A stretch of 6,514 nucleotides of DNA from Pseudomonadota bacterium (GTDB lineage: Bacteria > Pseudomonadota > Gammaproteobacteria > CAMYNG01): contig CP070733.1 of assembly GCA_020347585.1 (NCBI GenBank), forward strand, positions 1,111,106 to 1,117,619. Direction: 5' to 3'. The notes under the pieces were generated by a model. It had not been told where the DNA came from. It made no database searches and worked only from the letters and a program-made list of their open reading frames with translations. Positions 1 through 6,052 of this stretch are shown here, in pieces. Every line of letters begins with the position of its first letter. The first letter of the stretch is position 1. Position numbers and translations under genes: made by a program.

Positions 1-31
1 CGGGTCGTCGACCAACCCGTGCCTTTTAACT

Positions 32-39
32 AAGGAGGT
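32..39 (+). promoter_or_regulatory. Ribosome binding site that sets the channel start
   Basis: AAGGAGGT is a near-perfect Shine-Dalgarno sequence. It lies 7 bases before the ATG at 47. An in-frame GTG at 38 overlaps this box and so cannot be the start used with it. The ATG at 47 is therefore preferred. Confidence 0.85.
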
Positions 40-46
40 GCCTGGA

Positions 47-388
47 ATGAGTGGACTCGTGTTGGCCCTAGTCCGACTATTCGGCGCAGTCCGACGCGCC
101 TACGAGGACTCGGAATTTAGAGTGCTACTGTTATTAATGATTACTCTACTGATCAGTGGCACGTTTTTCTATGCGCATCATGAAGAATGGAGTTATATCG
201 ACGCGCTTTATTTTTGTGTGATGACGATGTCGACAATTGGCTATGGTGATTTGACGCCGACATCAAGCCTCTCGAAGGTATTTACGATTGTGTACGCAAT
301 GGTCACGATTGGTGTATTCGTTGGAGTGGCCTCAAAGCTGGCGTCTGCAATGCTGACTAAAAAGCACAAGCACTCGGTCAATAGCTGA
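47..388 (+). CDS. Small two-TM potassium channel (Ion_trans_2 pore domain)
   Basis: This is a 113-residue inner-membrane protein with the minimal pore architecture of KcsA/MthK-type potassium channels. Seen in the sequence: a short amphipathic N-terminus with Arg10, Arg16 and Arg17; TM1 at about residues 25-43; a pore helix at about 49-61; the selectivity filter T-I-G-Y-G-D at 63-68; TM2 at about 76-98; and a basic Lys/His tail (KKHKH). The filter is intact, so potassium selectivity is expected by family knowledge. Four subunits should form one pore. No RCK, cyclic-nucleotide or voltage-sensor domain is present, so the gating signal is unknown. The start is the ATG 7 bases after AAGGAGGT; a GTG nine bases upstream would add three residues. 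Bases 121-300 have 74 G/C of 180 (41%), well below the neighbouring genes. No terminator is obvious after the stop. The upstream neighbour lies outside the window, so an operon cannot be judged. Confidence 0.93.
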   Translation: MSGLVLALVRLFGAVRRAYEDSEFRVLLLLMITLLISGTFFYAHHEEWSYIDALYFCVMTMSTIGYGDLTPTSSLSKVFTIVYAMVTIGVFVGVASKLASAMLTKKHKHSVNS

Positions 389-786
389 ACAAGATCCGCG
401 AAACAGCACGACGTTAAGGCAGTGAATCATGGCTTCAACAGGCGCGAAGCGATCGGTCGGGCTGCATCGTGTCAACTGTAAGTGCGCTCGGTTCATCAGT
501 CTGTATTTGCAACAGGCAAAACCGAGTGATGCACTGCAAGTATGGAGAGCGAGCGGTAAAGGTCGTGTCCTCAGTTGGTCTGAGAGCCGCAACGGCGGGG
601 TCGGGTTGGGTCACCTGCGGAATTCGGTTGGGCGACGCACTGCCCTGGGTGAACGCCCGTGGCGGGTGCGCGTCCGCGTGCCAGATGGCTATCCAAGCTG
701 TCCCGCCGCGCCAATGGAGCGACGGCGAAATGACACTTGCTCTCGCTGACGCCTCGATAGGCATCGTTTGCGCTTCGCCCCGTCGA
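389..786. other. Gene-poor stretch, no supportable gene
   Basis: Several overlapping open frames of 60-120 codons cross this stretch on both strands. None has a ribosome binding site, a signal peptide, a recognisable motif or consistent codon use, and they overlap each other heavily, as expected of chance frames in GC-rich DNA. Two short inverted repeats are visible: CTCAG/CTGAG at 570-584 (5-base loop) and GCCT/AGGC near 751-762. Both are too weak to call terminators. The stretch could be a decayed gene, but no family is recognisable in it. Confidence 0.5.
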
Positions 787-790
787 TTTG

Positions 791-852
791 TTGACACCAA
801 AAAATAATCTGTTGCATTTTTCGCTTACATTTTTTGCTCGAGTGAGTATCCT
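791..852 (+). promoter_or_regulatory. AT-rich island with candidate promoter(s) for the DUF3302-HlyD pair
   Basis: Bases 791-840 have only 16 G/C of 50 (32%). A perfect TTGACA box stands at 791-796, but no good -10 box lies 16-18 bases after it. A better spaced pair is CTTACA (824-829, 4 of 6) and TATCCT (847-852, 4 of 6) with a 17-base spacer. This would give a leader of roughly 120 bases before the ATG at 982. The assignment rests on composition and box matching only. Confidence 0.35.
815..838 (+). repeat. Two-copy direct repeat CATTTTTYGCT, 13-bp period
   Basis: CATTTTTCGCT (815-825) and CATTTTTTGCT (828-838) match at 10 of 11 positions, with starts 13 bases apart. The copies lie inside the AT-rich island and overlap the candidate -35 box. 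They could be a regulator site, a curved UP-like element or chance low-complexity DNA. Confidence 0.4.
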
Positions 853-968
853 TGTGGCTGCCAACGTTGTGGTACATAGGGCACCCCCCCGCCCGGATCG
901 GAGGTGAGCAACCTTACGTGGCGGCAGTCGCGTGACGGACATCGGTTGAACCCGGTGCGGTGAGCCGT

Positions 969-973
969 AGGAG
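969..973 (+). promoter_or_regulatory. Ribosome binding site favouring the ATG at 982
   Basis: AGGAG lies only 2 bases before the ATG at 976 but 8 bases before the in-frame ATG at 982. The second spacing is normal, so 982 is the likelier start. A third in-frame ATG at 994 would align with the N-terminus of E. coli YiaW but is 20 bases from this box. Confidence 0.65.
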
Positions 974-981
974 AAATGGAA

Positions 982-1368
982 ATGTTCGCAAATATGGATT
1001 TGACGCTTGATTATATTGCCCTTGGATTACTGGTTCTGATTGTTGTCGCGGTTCTGCACGCTGCAGTTTCCATTTGCGACATCCCCTACCGCATTGCAAA
1101 AAAACGTAACCACCCGCATCAGGATGCTATCCGTGTTGGTGGCTGGCTAAGTCCCTTCACGCTGCATGCTATCTGGCCCTTCCTGTGGGTATGGGCGGTG
1201 ATGCGTAAGCCTGGTGCTGCCCCCGCCACCGCCAAGCCGGTGAGAACAGAACCGGTACTACGAAACACTGCGCCAGACGAAACACTGGAGAAACTCATTC
1301 GTGACATGTCGGACCTGCGCGATCGGCTCGCGGCTCTCGAACTGCGTGCGATCAGGGAGGACGCGTAA
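982..1368 (+). CDS. yiaW: DUF3302 inner-membrane protein, YiaW/YibI-like
   Basis: This is a 128-residue inner-membrane protein of the DUF3302 family, whose molecular role is not established. Seen in the sequence: TM1 at about residues 11-31, a conserved block CDIPYRIAKKRNHPHQD at about 32-48 running on to GGW, TM2 at about 56-74 (Trp/Phe-rich, with HAIWPFLW), then a Pro/Ala-rich linker and a C-terminal coiled-coil-like helix (about 98-125). The DIPY-IAKKRNHPH-DAI block is very close to E. coli YiaW as I remember it. E. coli carries two such pairs (yiaWV and yibIH), so the symbol marks the family and not proven orthology. The stop codon overlaps the start of the HlyD-type gene (TAATG), which implies coupled translation and a joint function in the membrane, perhaps as a small partner of the fusion protein. 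The ATG at 976 is an alternative start. Confidence 0.92.
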   Translation: MFANMDLTLDYIALGLLVLIVVAVLHAAVSICDIPYRIAKKRNHPHQDAIRVGGWLSPFTLHAIWPFLWVWAVMRKPGAAPATAKPVRTEPVLRNTAPDETLEKLIRDMSDLRDRLAALELRAIREDA

Positions 1369-2318
1369 TGCTACTGTTGATGGTGCTTGTCTATGCCGCA
1401 CTGCTGTGGCTGCTATTCGGTATGCTGCGATTACCCGCAGGCCGCTGGACCGTCACCGCCGCGATCCTGATCGGCATCGTCGGAATCGGAGCGGTGTCGC
1501 TGGCGATGAACTACTACCACCCCTATAGCAGCGAAGCGCGCTTCGCCACGAGTGATACCCCGCTGCGCGCAGCGATAAGGGGCAAGGTTGTGTCGGTGAG
1601 CGTGCGGAACAATATGCGTGTGGCGGAAGGTGATGAGCTTTATCGCATCGACCCCGCAGCTGTACTAAGCCAGATTGCAGAACTTGAACAGCGCTTGCGG
1701 CGCGCCGAAGCGGAGCTGGCCAATGCGCGCGTTTTGCAGCGTCGCGGCGGTGACTGGCAGGCCGCGGTGCAGGGCGCGCAATCCGATGTCGATACATTAA
1801 CGGCGCAACTGGCCGAGGCGCAGGGCGTCCTCGCGCAAACTGTGGTACGTGCGCCGGCTGCAGGAACGATCGTCGCCGTCCGTGTGCACGAGGGGATGCA
1901 AGTCGAGCCCGCTGATCCTGCACCCCTGATGCGCCTGGCCGGTAGTGGGACGCAGCAGTTTGTCGCGGCGTTTAAGCAGAATCCCCTGCAATCCATCAAG
2001 GCAGGCGCTGACGTGGAAATTGCGTTTGCCGCTATTCCTGGCAAGGTGTTTAAGGGCAGGGTCAAGGGGATTTTGAACGAGGAATCGCAGCCGCCGCTGG
2101 CGAAAGCGCAGACCGGTATTGCCAAATTTATCGACGGCGGTCAGGGTCGCGTGCCGGTGCAGGTCGAGATTCTGGACGACTTGTCATCCTACCAACTGAC
2201 GCGCGGCGTCAGGGGCGAAGTGGCGGTGTACAGCACGCAGTGGCGTCCGATGGCGTTGGTGCGCCGCGTGCTGTTGCGCATGCGCAGTTGGAGCAACTAC
2301 GCCGTCGTCGGCGGCTAG
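1368..2318 (+). CDS. yiaV: HlyD-family membrane fusion protein, YiaV/YibH-like, short hairpin
   Basis: This is a 316-residue periplasmic adaptor (membrane fusion protein) held in the inner membrane. Seen in the sequence: two hydrophobic N-terminal segments (about 1-20 and 29-48); the first half of the lipoyl domain (about 66-96, with IRGKVVSVSVRNN and VAEGDELYRIDP); a helical hairpin (about 97-158); the second lipoyl half (RAPAAGTIVAVRVHEGMQV, 161-179); a beta-barrel region (about 197-290); and a family-typical C-terminus VRRVLLRMRSW (298-308). Family knowledge says such proteins link an inner-membrane pump to an outer-membrane channel. No pump or TolC gene is in this window. The hairpin is about 65 residues, against about 130 in E. 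coli YiaV as I recall it, and this accounts for nearly all of the length difference (316 against 378). Translation starts at an ATG overlapping the upstream stop, with AGGGAGG at 1354-1360 and a 7-base spacer. The symbol is by family; YibH is an equal candidate. Confidence 0.94.
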   Translation: MLLLMVLVYAALLWLLFGMLRLPAGRWTVTAAILIGIVGIGAVSLAMNYYHPYSSEARFATSDTPLRAAIRGKVVSVSVRNNMRVAEGDELYRIDPAAVLSQIAELEQRLRRAEAELANARVLQRRGGDWQAAVQGAQSDVDTLTAQLAEAQGVLAQTVVRAPAAGTIVAVRVHEGMQVEPADPAPLMRLAGSGTQQFVAAFKQNPLQSIKAGADVEIAFAAIPGKVFKGRVKGILNEESQPPLAKAQTGIAKFIDGGQGRVPVQVEILDDLSSYQLTRGVRGEVAVYSTQWRPMALVRRVLLRMRSWSNYAVVGG

Positions 2319-2332
2319 CGCGCTAGCCGCCG
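2309..2332. terminator. Perfect 24-bp palindrome between convergent genes, possible bidirectional terminator
   Basis: The half-site CGGCGGCTAGCG (2309-2320) is followed directly by its exact reverse complement (2321-2332). The element covers the TAG stop of the HlyD-type gene (2316-2318) and faces the 3' end of the patatin gene. As RNA it would give a strong GC-rich hairpin on either strand. Its place between convergent genes suits a bidirectional terminator. No T-tract follows on either side, so it may instead act as a 3' stability hairpin or a protein-binding site. Confidence 0.5.
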
Positions 2333-2373
2333 CGGGCGGGGTCGTCGACGTATATAGGCATGCCGCGCAACGC

Positions 2374-2387
2374 CTAGCGCGATAGCC
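2374..2387. repeat. Near copy of the palindrome core at the patatin stop codon
   Basis: CTAGCGCGATAGCC here differs at one base from CTAGCGCGCTAGCC at 2315-2328, inside the perfect palindrome. Each copy covers the stop codon of one of the two convergent genes. The copies start 59 bases apart. Confidence 0.45.
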
Positions 2388-5190
2388 AGTAGGTAAGCCC
2401 CGGTAGATCTGCGATGCCGATTGTCAGAAACCAGGTATCCTGGAATTCGCTGGCGTCGCGTGCCCCCAGACCGACGCGTAGACGGTTTTTCAGGAACGTT
2501 ACATGCACGTCAAACCCGAAGGTATCCTGTTTGCCAACTTCAGGTTTCCGCCAGTTGTGGTACCAACCTGGTGTCACGCCCCACCCTGATATAGTGGTCC
2601 AGCCGGTGAGCCGTGTGTAGTCCCGGCCGATGGTCATGTAGTTTTCCCGTTCCCGCGAATCTGCGGACTCGAACAGTCCCCCGGCAAACCCCAGCGCACC
2701 CCGCACGGCCAGATTGTCGCGGCGGCTCATGTGCCATGTGGGTTGCCATGCGATCAACAAGTCACCTTGTACCATGTCAAAGGCAAATTCATAGGGGATC
2801 ACATTTCGCCATACCCAATGTTGCGGGGCGGTGGACGGGGCCCATGCAAGCCTCGGGTATTCGTAAGTAATGGTTTGTAGCGCATACGCGCCTGTGCCCA
2901 TGAGGCCGGTATAGGCCTGTTCACGTTTTTGCGGTTCCGGCTCGCGCGCCTTGTAGATCTTCTTGGCGTCTTCTTCGAGACGGACCAAGCGTGTTGAGAA
3001 ACGGCGGGTCAGCTCGGTTGCCCAGAAGTCCGGATTCTCCATGATAGTCGCAAGCAGTGGTTGCGTGCCGTCGGCAGTGGGGGTCGCGGCGAAACCCTCC
3101 TGAGTGAGAAAATCAAAGAATTCCTTCTCAACCGTAAACGCGGCAAGTTTTTGCTCTGAACCTAACCTTCCGGCCTCCAGGGTTAAAGCCAGCCCGTCGT
3201 GGATGATGCGCATATCACGATCCTCCGGCGGCATTGGCTCATAGGCAAAACGGAATGTCCCGTGGGGTTCGAGTTCATCGCGCGCCAACCGTGCAAATAC
3301 GTAGCGACCGCGCGGGTCCTCAGGAAGTCCTACGTTCGTATATATGGCCTTGCCGGCCCTGTCCATGCACGCTTGGAACTCGCCCGTTTTCTCGACAGAT
3401 GTAAAGTGCAGGCCGCACACAAGGTCAGCGACTAACGCGATTGCATCATAGACACCAACGTAGTAGTCGTACTCACGAAACTTTAAGTCGATGAACGCAC
3501 CGAAATCACCAAGCAGCGTGCCCGTAATGGGTGCGCCACGACTCGATACACGCAAAATGCGGTCGTGGTGCATGGACAATCGCGACTCATTAATCGCGCG
3601 AAAGATTTCCTTATCGGTGAGTTTGGCTTTACGTGCAATTCTGAACATGGCATCGGCCAGCTGGCGTCGGTAGTAAGCGATATCGACGCTGCATTCGGCA
3701 CGTGCCTTGATCCCGGCACCTGCTGGCGGCTTGCGACAGTCCACTACCACCTTTTTGCGTTGCAGTTTTTCCACTGAAAAGGGCTTCGTTATCGGTACCC
3801 AGGTACGGTCATAGCCAAGTTCCAGCAATTGACCGGCCCGCCTAACTGCTGTTGCGCAATTGGCGCCGCGGTCGAAAAAGGGTAGCTCTAACTGACAGTC
3901 GATTCGCTTTTTCATGCCGCCGAGCGTGGCGGCTAGCTGATAGCTGAGTTCTGACAGGTTTAACGCCCAGTTGTCGCTGGTCAGTTCGCGGTAAAGTTCG
4001 AACTTGCGCGCCGTGCGAAAGGCGCCCAACAACGGACCGCTTTCAGTGAAGAAGCTAAACTCCATGGTTTTGCACGCCTCGGGCGGATTTGGTCCGGCGC
4101 ATGCACTCGTGTCGGCGGCCTTGGGGGCCTCGAATCGCGTCCGATTGGGGTCGAGATACACATAAGTCACAGGCAATGGTTCTTTTGCCGCGCGGCGATT
4201 GAGTTCGGCGAGGTCGCGCGCCACGCCGATGGGTAGGTTGTCAAACAGGCCACCGTCGGCAAATTCGCCTTCGGTGAGGACATAGCCCGCCGGGCATACC
4301 AGAGTCTCTTTGTCTTGCGGGGCGCTTTGCGCCTTGGCAGCCTTACTGTCCGCGCTGGCGGTGAATCTCTCCAGGCGGCAGTACTGAATCCGGCGGCGAC
4401 CAAACCCGGAGGGGAATGCGCTGGTTGCCATAATGGCGTTGAGCACGCGCTCATCGGTCACGGAGAAGGCCGCGGCATCCTTCGCGCGCGGCATCAGGAT
4501 CATGGCGGGGTCAGAAAGTGAAGGATAGTCCGCGGGATCGAAGAAGAACGCCACGCTGTTGTCTTTCTGCACCCGTAACTCGAATGGGATATAGAAACGC
4601 TGGTTGTATATGTCGAGTTCACCAACGCGAAGCTTTTCAGGTTCAACACGCGTGACGGTGACACCAAGCGGTACACGGCAACCACTCATAAATGACTTGG
4701 TATTCCACTTTTCACGCAGCTTGTCGGCCGCATCGATAAAGTCCTTGCGTGACAATAGTGCATCGTCTTCAAAATACAGCGGTGAGCGACCGCTCGATGG
4801 CAGCAGCCGGTTGATGTCGGGGACCATCCACACATCGCGAAAGAAGTTGTCGTCGCTGCGGTTGGCATGCCCGCCCTGCGACTCGGGTCGCAGGCACCAG
4901 ACCAGGCCCGAGAGCAGCGTGTTGATGCCACCGGCGGAGGCGCCGGCGATACTCACGGGTTCGATAGAACGAATGCTTCCCCCGGTTGTTCGCTCTACAG
5001 CCTCGACATTGCGCATGACCTTCAGGATTGCCCAGTTGAGCCCTGCCTCGTAGGCGCCCTTACTGGCACCGCCGCTTATCGCTATCGAGAATCGCTGGTA
5101 GTCTTGGTCCGATTGGGCCATCGTGGACTCTGGGACGAGCCCGAGGCTGGAGATAACCACCAGCAGAGCAGCAGAAACGGGGAGCTTCAT
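2374..5190 (-). CDS. Exported patatin-like phospholipase with long C-terminal extension
   Basis: This is a 938-residue serine lipid acyl hydrolase of the patatin family, probably acting on phospholipid ester bonds in the envelope or outside the cell. Seen in the sequence: a Sec signal peptide (Lys2, hydrophobic 5-19, likely cut after TMA, residue 25); the glycine-rich oxyanion loop SGGASKG (39-45); the nucleophile motif GASAG (83-87, Ser85); a conserved-type segment TSAFPSGFG (256-264); and the second catalytic motif ADGGLFDN (311-318, Asp312). The Ser/Asp dyad is therefore intact. The patatin domain ends near residue 350-400. A mostly helical middle (about 400-750) has no motif I recognise. 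The last 180 residues or so are rich in aromatic, alternating strands and could be an outer-membrane beta-barrel, though the chain ends in Arg and not in the usual Phe/Trp. No POTRA domain is evident, unlike PlpD-type patatins. AAGGAG (5199-5204) stands 8 bases before the ATG. The gene converges with the HlyD-type gene and diverges from the lipoprotein gene. Confidence 0.95.
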   Translation of the reverse strand: MKLPVSAALLVVISSLGLVPESTMAQSDQDYQRFSIAISGGASKGAYEAGLNWAILKVMRNVEAVERTTGGSIRSIEPVSIAGASAGGINTLLSGLVWCLRPESQGGHANRSDDNFFRDVWMVPDINRLLPSSGRSPLYFEDDALLSRKDFIDAADKLREKWNTKSFMSGCRVPLGVTVTRVEPEKLRVGELDIYNQRFYIPFELRVQKDNSVAFFFDPADYPSLSDPAMILMPRAKDAAAFSVTDERVLNAIMATSAFPSGFGRRRIQYCRLERFTASADSKAAKAQSAPQDKETLVCPAGYVLTEGEFADGGLFDNLPIGVARDLAELNRRAAKEPLPVTYVYLDPNRTRFEAPKAADTSACAGPNPPEACKTMEFSFFTESGPLLGAFRTARKFELYRELTSDNWALNLSELSYQLAATLGGMKKRIDCQLELPFFDRGANCATAVRRAGQLLELGYDRTWVPITKPFSVEKLQRKKVVVDCRKPPAGAGIKARAECSVDIAYYRRQLADAMFRIARKAKLTDKEIFRAINESRLSMHHDRILRVSSRGAPITGTLLGDFGAFIDLKFREYDYYVGVYDAIALVADLVCGLHFTSVEKTGEFQACMDRAGKAIYTNVGLPEDPRGRYVFARLARDELEPHGTFRFAYEPMPPEDRDMRIIHDGLALTLEAGRLGSEQKLAAFTVEKEFFDFLTQEGFAATPTADGTQPLLATIMENPDFWATELTRRFSTRLVRLEEDAKKIYKAREPEPQKREQAYTGLMGTGAYALQTITYEYPRLAWAPSTAPQHWVWRNVIPYEFAFDMVQGDLLIAWQPTWHMSRRDNLAVRGALGFAGGLFESADSRERENYMTIGRDYTRLTGWTTISGWGVTPGWYHNWRKPEVGKQDTFGFDVHVTFLKNRLRVGLGARDASEFQDTWFLTIGIADLPGLTYWLSR

Positions 5191-5255
5191 TTCGTCTTCT
5201 CCTTAGCGCGTCGACATCACGTAGCAAAGGTGGCTCAACGTTCGAGAAGTACCAT

Positions 5256-5285
5256 ACTATAAGAACACCGTGGGTTACATGACAG
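5256..5285 (-). promoter_or_regulatory. Candidate sigma-70 promoter of the patatin gene
   Basis: Read on the minus strand, CTGTCA (5285-5280, 4 of 6 to TTGACA) is followed after 18 bases by TATAGT (5261-5256, 5 of 6 to TATAAT). Transcription would begin near 5249, giving a leader of about 60 bases before the ATG. The -10 box is good and the -35 box is fair. Confidence 0.45.
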
Positions 5286-5365
5286 GCAGGGTCGAGTCGG
5301 GCATTTTTTGCCGCAGTTCGGGCCAAGCATTGCGCCACTGGCGTGACCAGGCGTCTGAGCGGTGC

Positions 5366-5381
5366 GCCGCACATGTGCGGC
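5366..5381. promoter_or_regulatory. Perfect 16-bp palindrome, operator candidate
   Basis: GCCGCACA (5366-5373) is followed directly by its exact reverse complement TGTGCGGC. It lies in the divergent region, about 80 bases upstream of the patatin -35 candidate and about 100 bases before the lipoprotein start. Its position suits a dimeric regulator serving either gene. A looped-out hairpin is less likely because there is no spacer. Confidence 0.4.
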
Positions 5382-5405
5382 CGCCCCGTCTTATGTCGCG
5401 GAACA

Positions 5406-5420
5406 CCGCCAGCGTGGCGG
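5406..5420. repeat. GC-rich hairpin CCGCCA-GCG-TGGCGG
   Basis: A 6-bp perfect stem with a 3-base loop lies 60 bases before the lipoprotein start. No T-run follows on either strand, so it is not a typical intrinsic terminator. It could fold in the 5' leader of the lipoprotein message. Confidence 0.35.
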
Positions 5421-5480
5421 GGGGATCGTAGGACAGGCAACTTGCGCGGCCGACCGGACACCAAATGAGGGAGTATTGAA

Positions 5481-5978
5481 ATGCGCATCTCGCTGCTTTT
5501 CTCCGCCCTAGTGCTCATGGCCTGCCAGAGCTCGCCCGACAGAGGCAGCGATCCTTCTGCTCGGAAATTCCCGATTCCGGTTGGCTCTAAGCTGGTTTTG
5601 AATCAGGCACTAACGATTCCTGCCAACACGGCCCACCTGGCGTTCCAGGATGGCAAGGTGGTCCCCCGGGGTAGCATGAGCCAGGTGGACCAATACCACG
5701 TCAACTGCCGCTTCGAGGTAAAGACGCTCAGCGATACGTCACAACAGATTGCCGCGGATACCTTTGACATTATCAAAGTGCAGGACCTTACGACTGGTGC
5801 CACGGGGTACAGCACCCATAATTTCGCCACCCGTCTGATGTTGTCATCGAGCGCCCAGCCCGACGTATATCAGATGACGTGCCAGCAGTGGAGCGACGCG
5901 AGCGAGCTGGATTACCCGAGCATAGCGCTGATGGAAAAGGCCTGGGGCGATGCGTTTACCCTACAGCTTAGACCCTAG
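5481..5978 (+). CDS. Outer-membrane lipoprotein of unrecognised family, paralogue of the last gene
   Basis: This is a 165-residue predicted lipoprotein. Seen in the sequence: Arg2, a hydrophobic stretch (3-13), and a lipobox LMAC with the lipidated cysteine at residue 15. Gln follows the cysteine, not Asp, so Lol sorting to the outer membrane is expected. The mature part has a low-complexity linker (17-28), then IPVGSKLVLNQALTIPAN (32-49) and AHLAFQDGKVV (51-61), then a strand-rich region. Cys76 (HVNCRFEV) and Cys134 (MTCQQW) could form a disulfide. The block at 32-61 recurs in the gene at the right edge of the window, with 14 of 30 residues identical. I do not recognise the family and assign no function. 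GGGAG at 5469-5473 gives a 7-base spacer to the ATG. The gene probably leads a run with the two genes downstream; a 74-base gap with a small hairpin separates it from the next. Confidence 0.88.
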   Translation: MRISLLFSALVLMACQSSPDRGSDPSARKFPIPVGSKLVLNQALTIPANTAHLAFQDGKVVPRGSMSQVDQYHVNCRFEVKTLSDTSQQIAADTFDIIKVQDLTTGATGYSTHNFATRLMLSSSAQPDVYQMTCQQWSDASELDYPSIALMEKAWGDAFTLQLRP

Positions 5979-5995
5979 ACACATGCCGCAGTCTA

Positions 5996-6010
5996 CGGTT
6001 AACGTAACCG
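5996..6010. repeat. Intergenic inverted repeat CGGTTA-ACG-TAACCG
   Basis: A perfect 6-bp stem with a 3-base loop lies 18 bases after the lipoprotein stop and 42 bases before the next start. It lacks a T-tract. It may be a processing or attenuating hairpin within the transcript, or an operator for an internal promoter. Confidence 0.4.
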
Positions 6011-6038
6011 CACCATTGGCAAAATAGTGATATGGGAC

Positions 6039-6045
6039 AGGAGGG
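6039..6045 (+). promoter_or_regulatory. Ribosome binding site that sets the DUF2845-like start
   Basis: AGGAGGG lies 7 bases before the ATG at 6053. An in-frame ATG at 6032 is upstream of this box and would place it inside the coding region, so 6053 is the likely start. It also gives a clean signal peptide. Confidence 0.8.
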
Positions 6046-6052
6046 TGCAGAA

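Larger units (their letters stand above)
5205..5465. promoter_or_regulatory. Divergent control region between patatin and lipoprotein genes
   Basis: The 290-base gap between two divergent genes must carry both promoters. It contains a patatin promoter candidate, a perfect palindrome and a GC-rich hairpin (listed separately), and a short GGCA/TGCC inverted repeat around a T-run near 5301-5313. I could not find a convincing promoter for the rightward gene. Open frames crossing this region lack start signals and are judged shadows. Confidence 0.5.

Noticed and set aside
1..33. Possible C-terminal tail of an upstream gene ending in TAA at 31-33
   Set aside because: Only ten codons are visible and nothing distinguishes them from chance. 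The stop does lie at the channel ribosome binding site, so coupling is possible but cannot be supported.
429..807. Two overlapping rightward open frames of 106 and 112 codons
   Set aside because: Neither has a ribosome binding site or recognisable motif, one relies on a GTG start, and they overlap each other and leftward frames. Their composition looks like chance frames in GC-rich DNA.
435..942. Leftward open frames of 121 and 123 codons
   Set aside because: They overlap the rightward frames and each other, lack start signals, and show Arg/Ser/Ala/Pro-rich translations typical of shadows. The longer one also runs through the AT-rich promoter island.
904..963. 19-codon GTG-started leader peptide before the DUF3302 gene
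   Set aside because: The GTG overlaps the only purine-rich box, so there is no proper ribosome binding site, and the peptide has no run of regulatory codons.
2..2349. 11-base repeat GGGTCGTCGAC at 2-12 and 2339-2349 as mobile element ends
   Set aside because: Two short direct copies with no terminal inverted repeats and no transposase between them. The word is built from a common GC-rich motif and is probably chance.
5301..5313. GGCA-T-run-TGCC as an intrinsic terminator
   Set aside because: The stem is only 4 bp, the T-run is in the loop and not after the stem, and no gene ends nearby on either strand.
5060..5518. Leftward 152-codon frame crossing the divergent region
   Set aside because: It overlaps the patatin start and the lipoprotein signal peptide in other frames, both of which have strong independent evidence.
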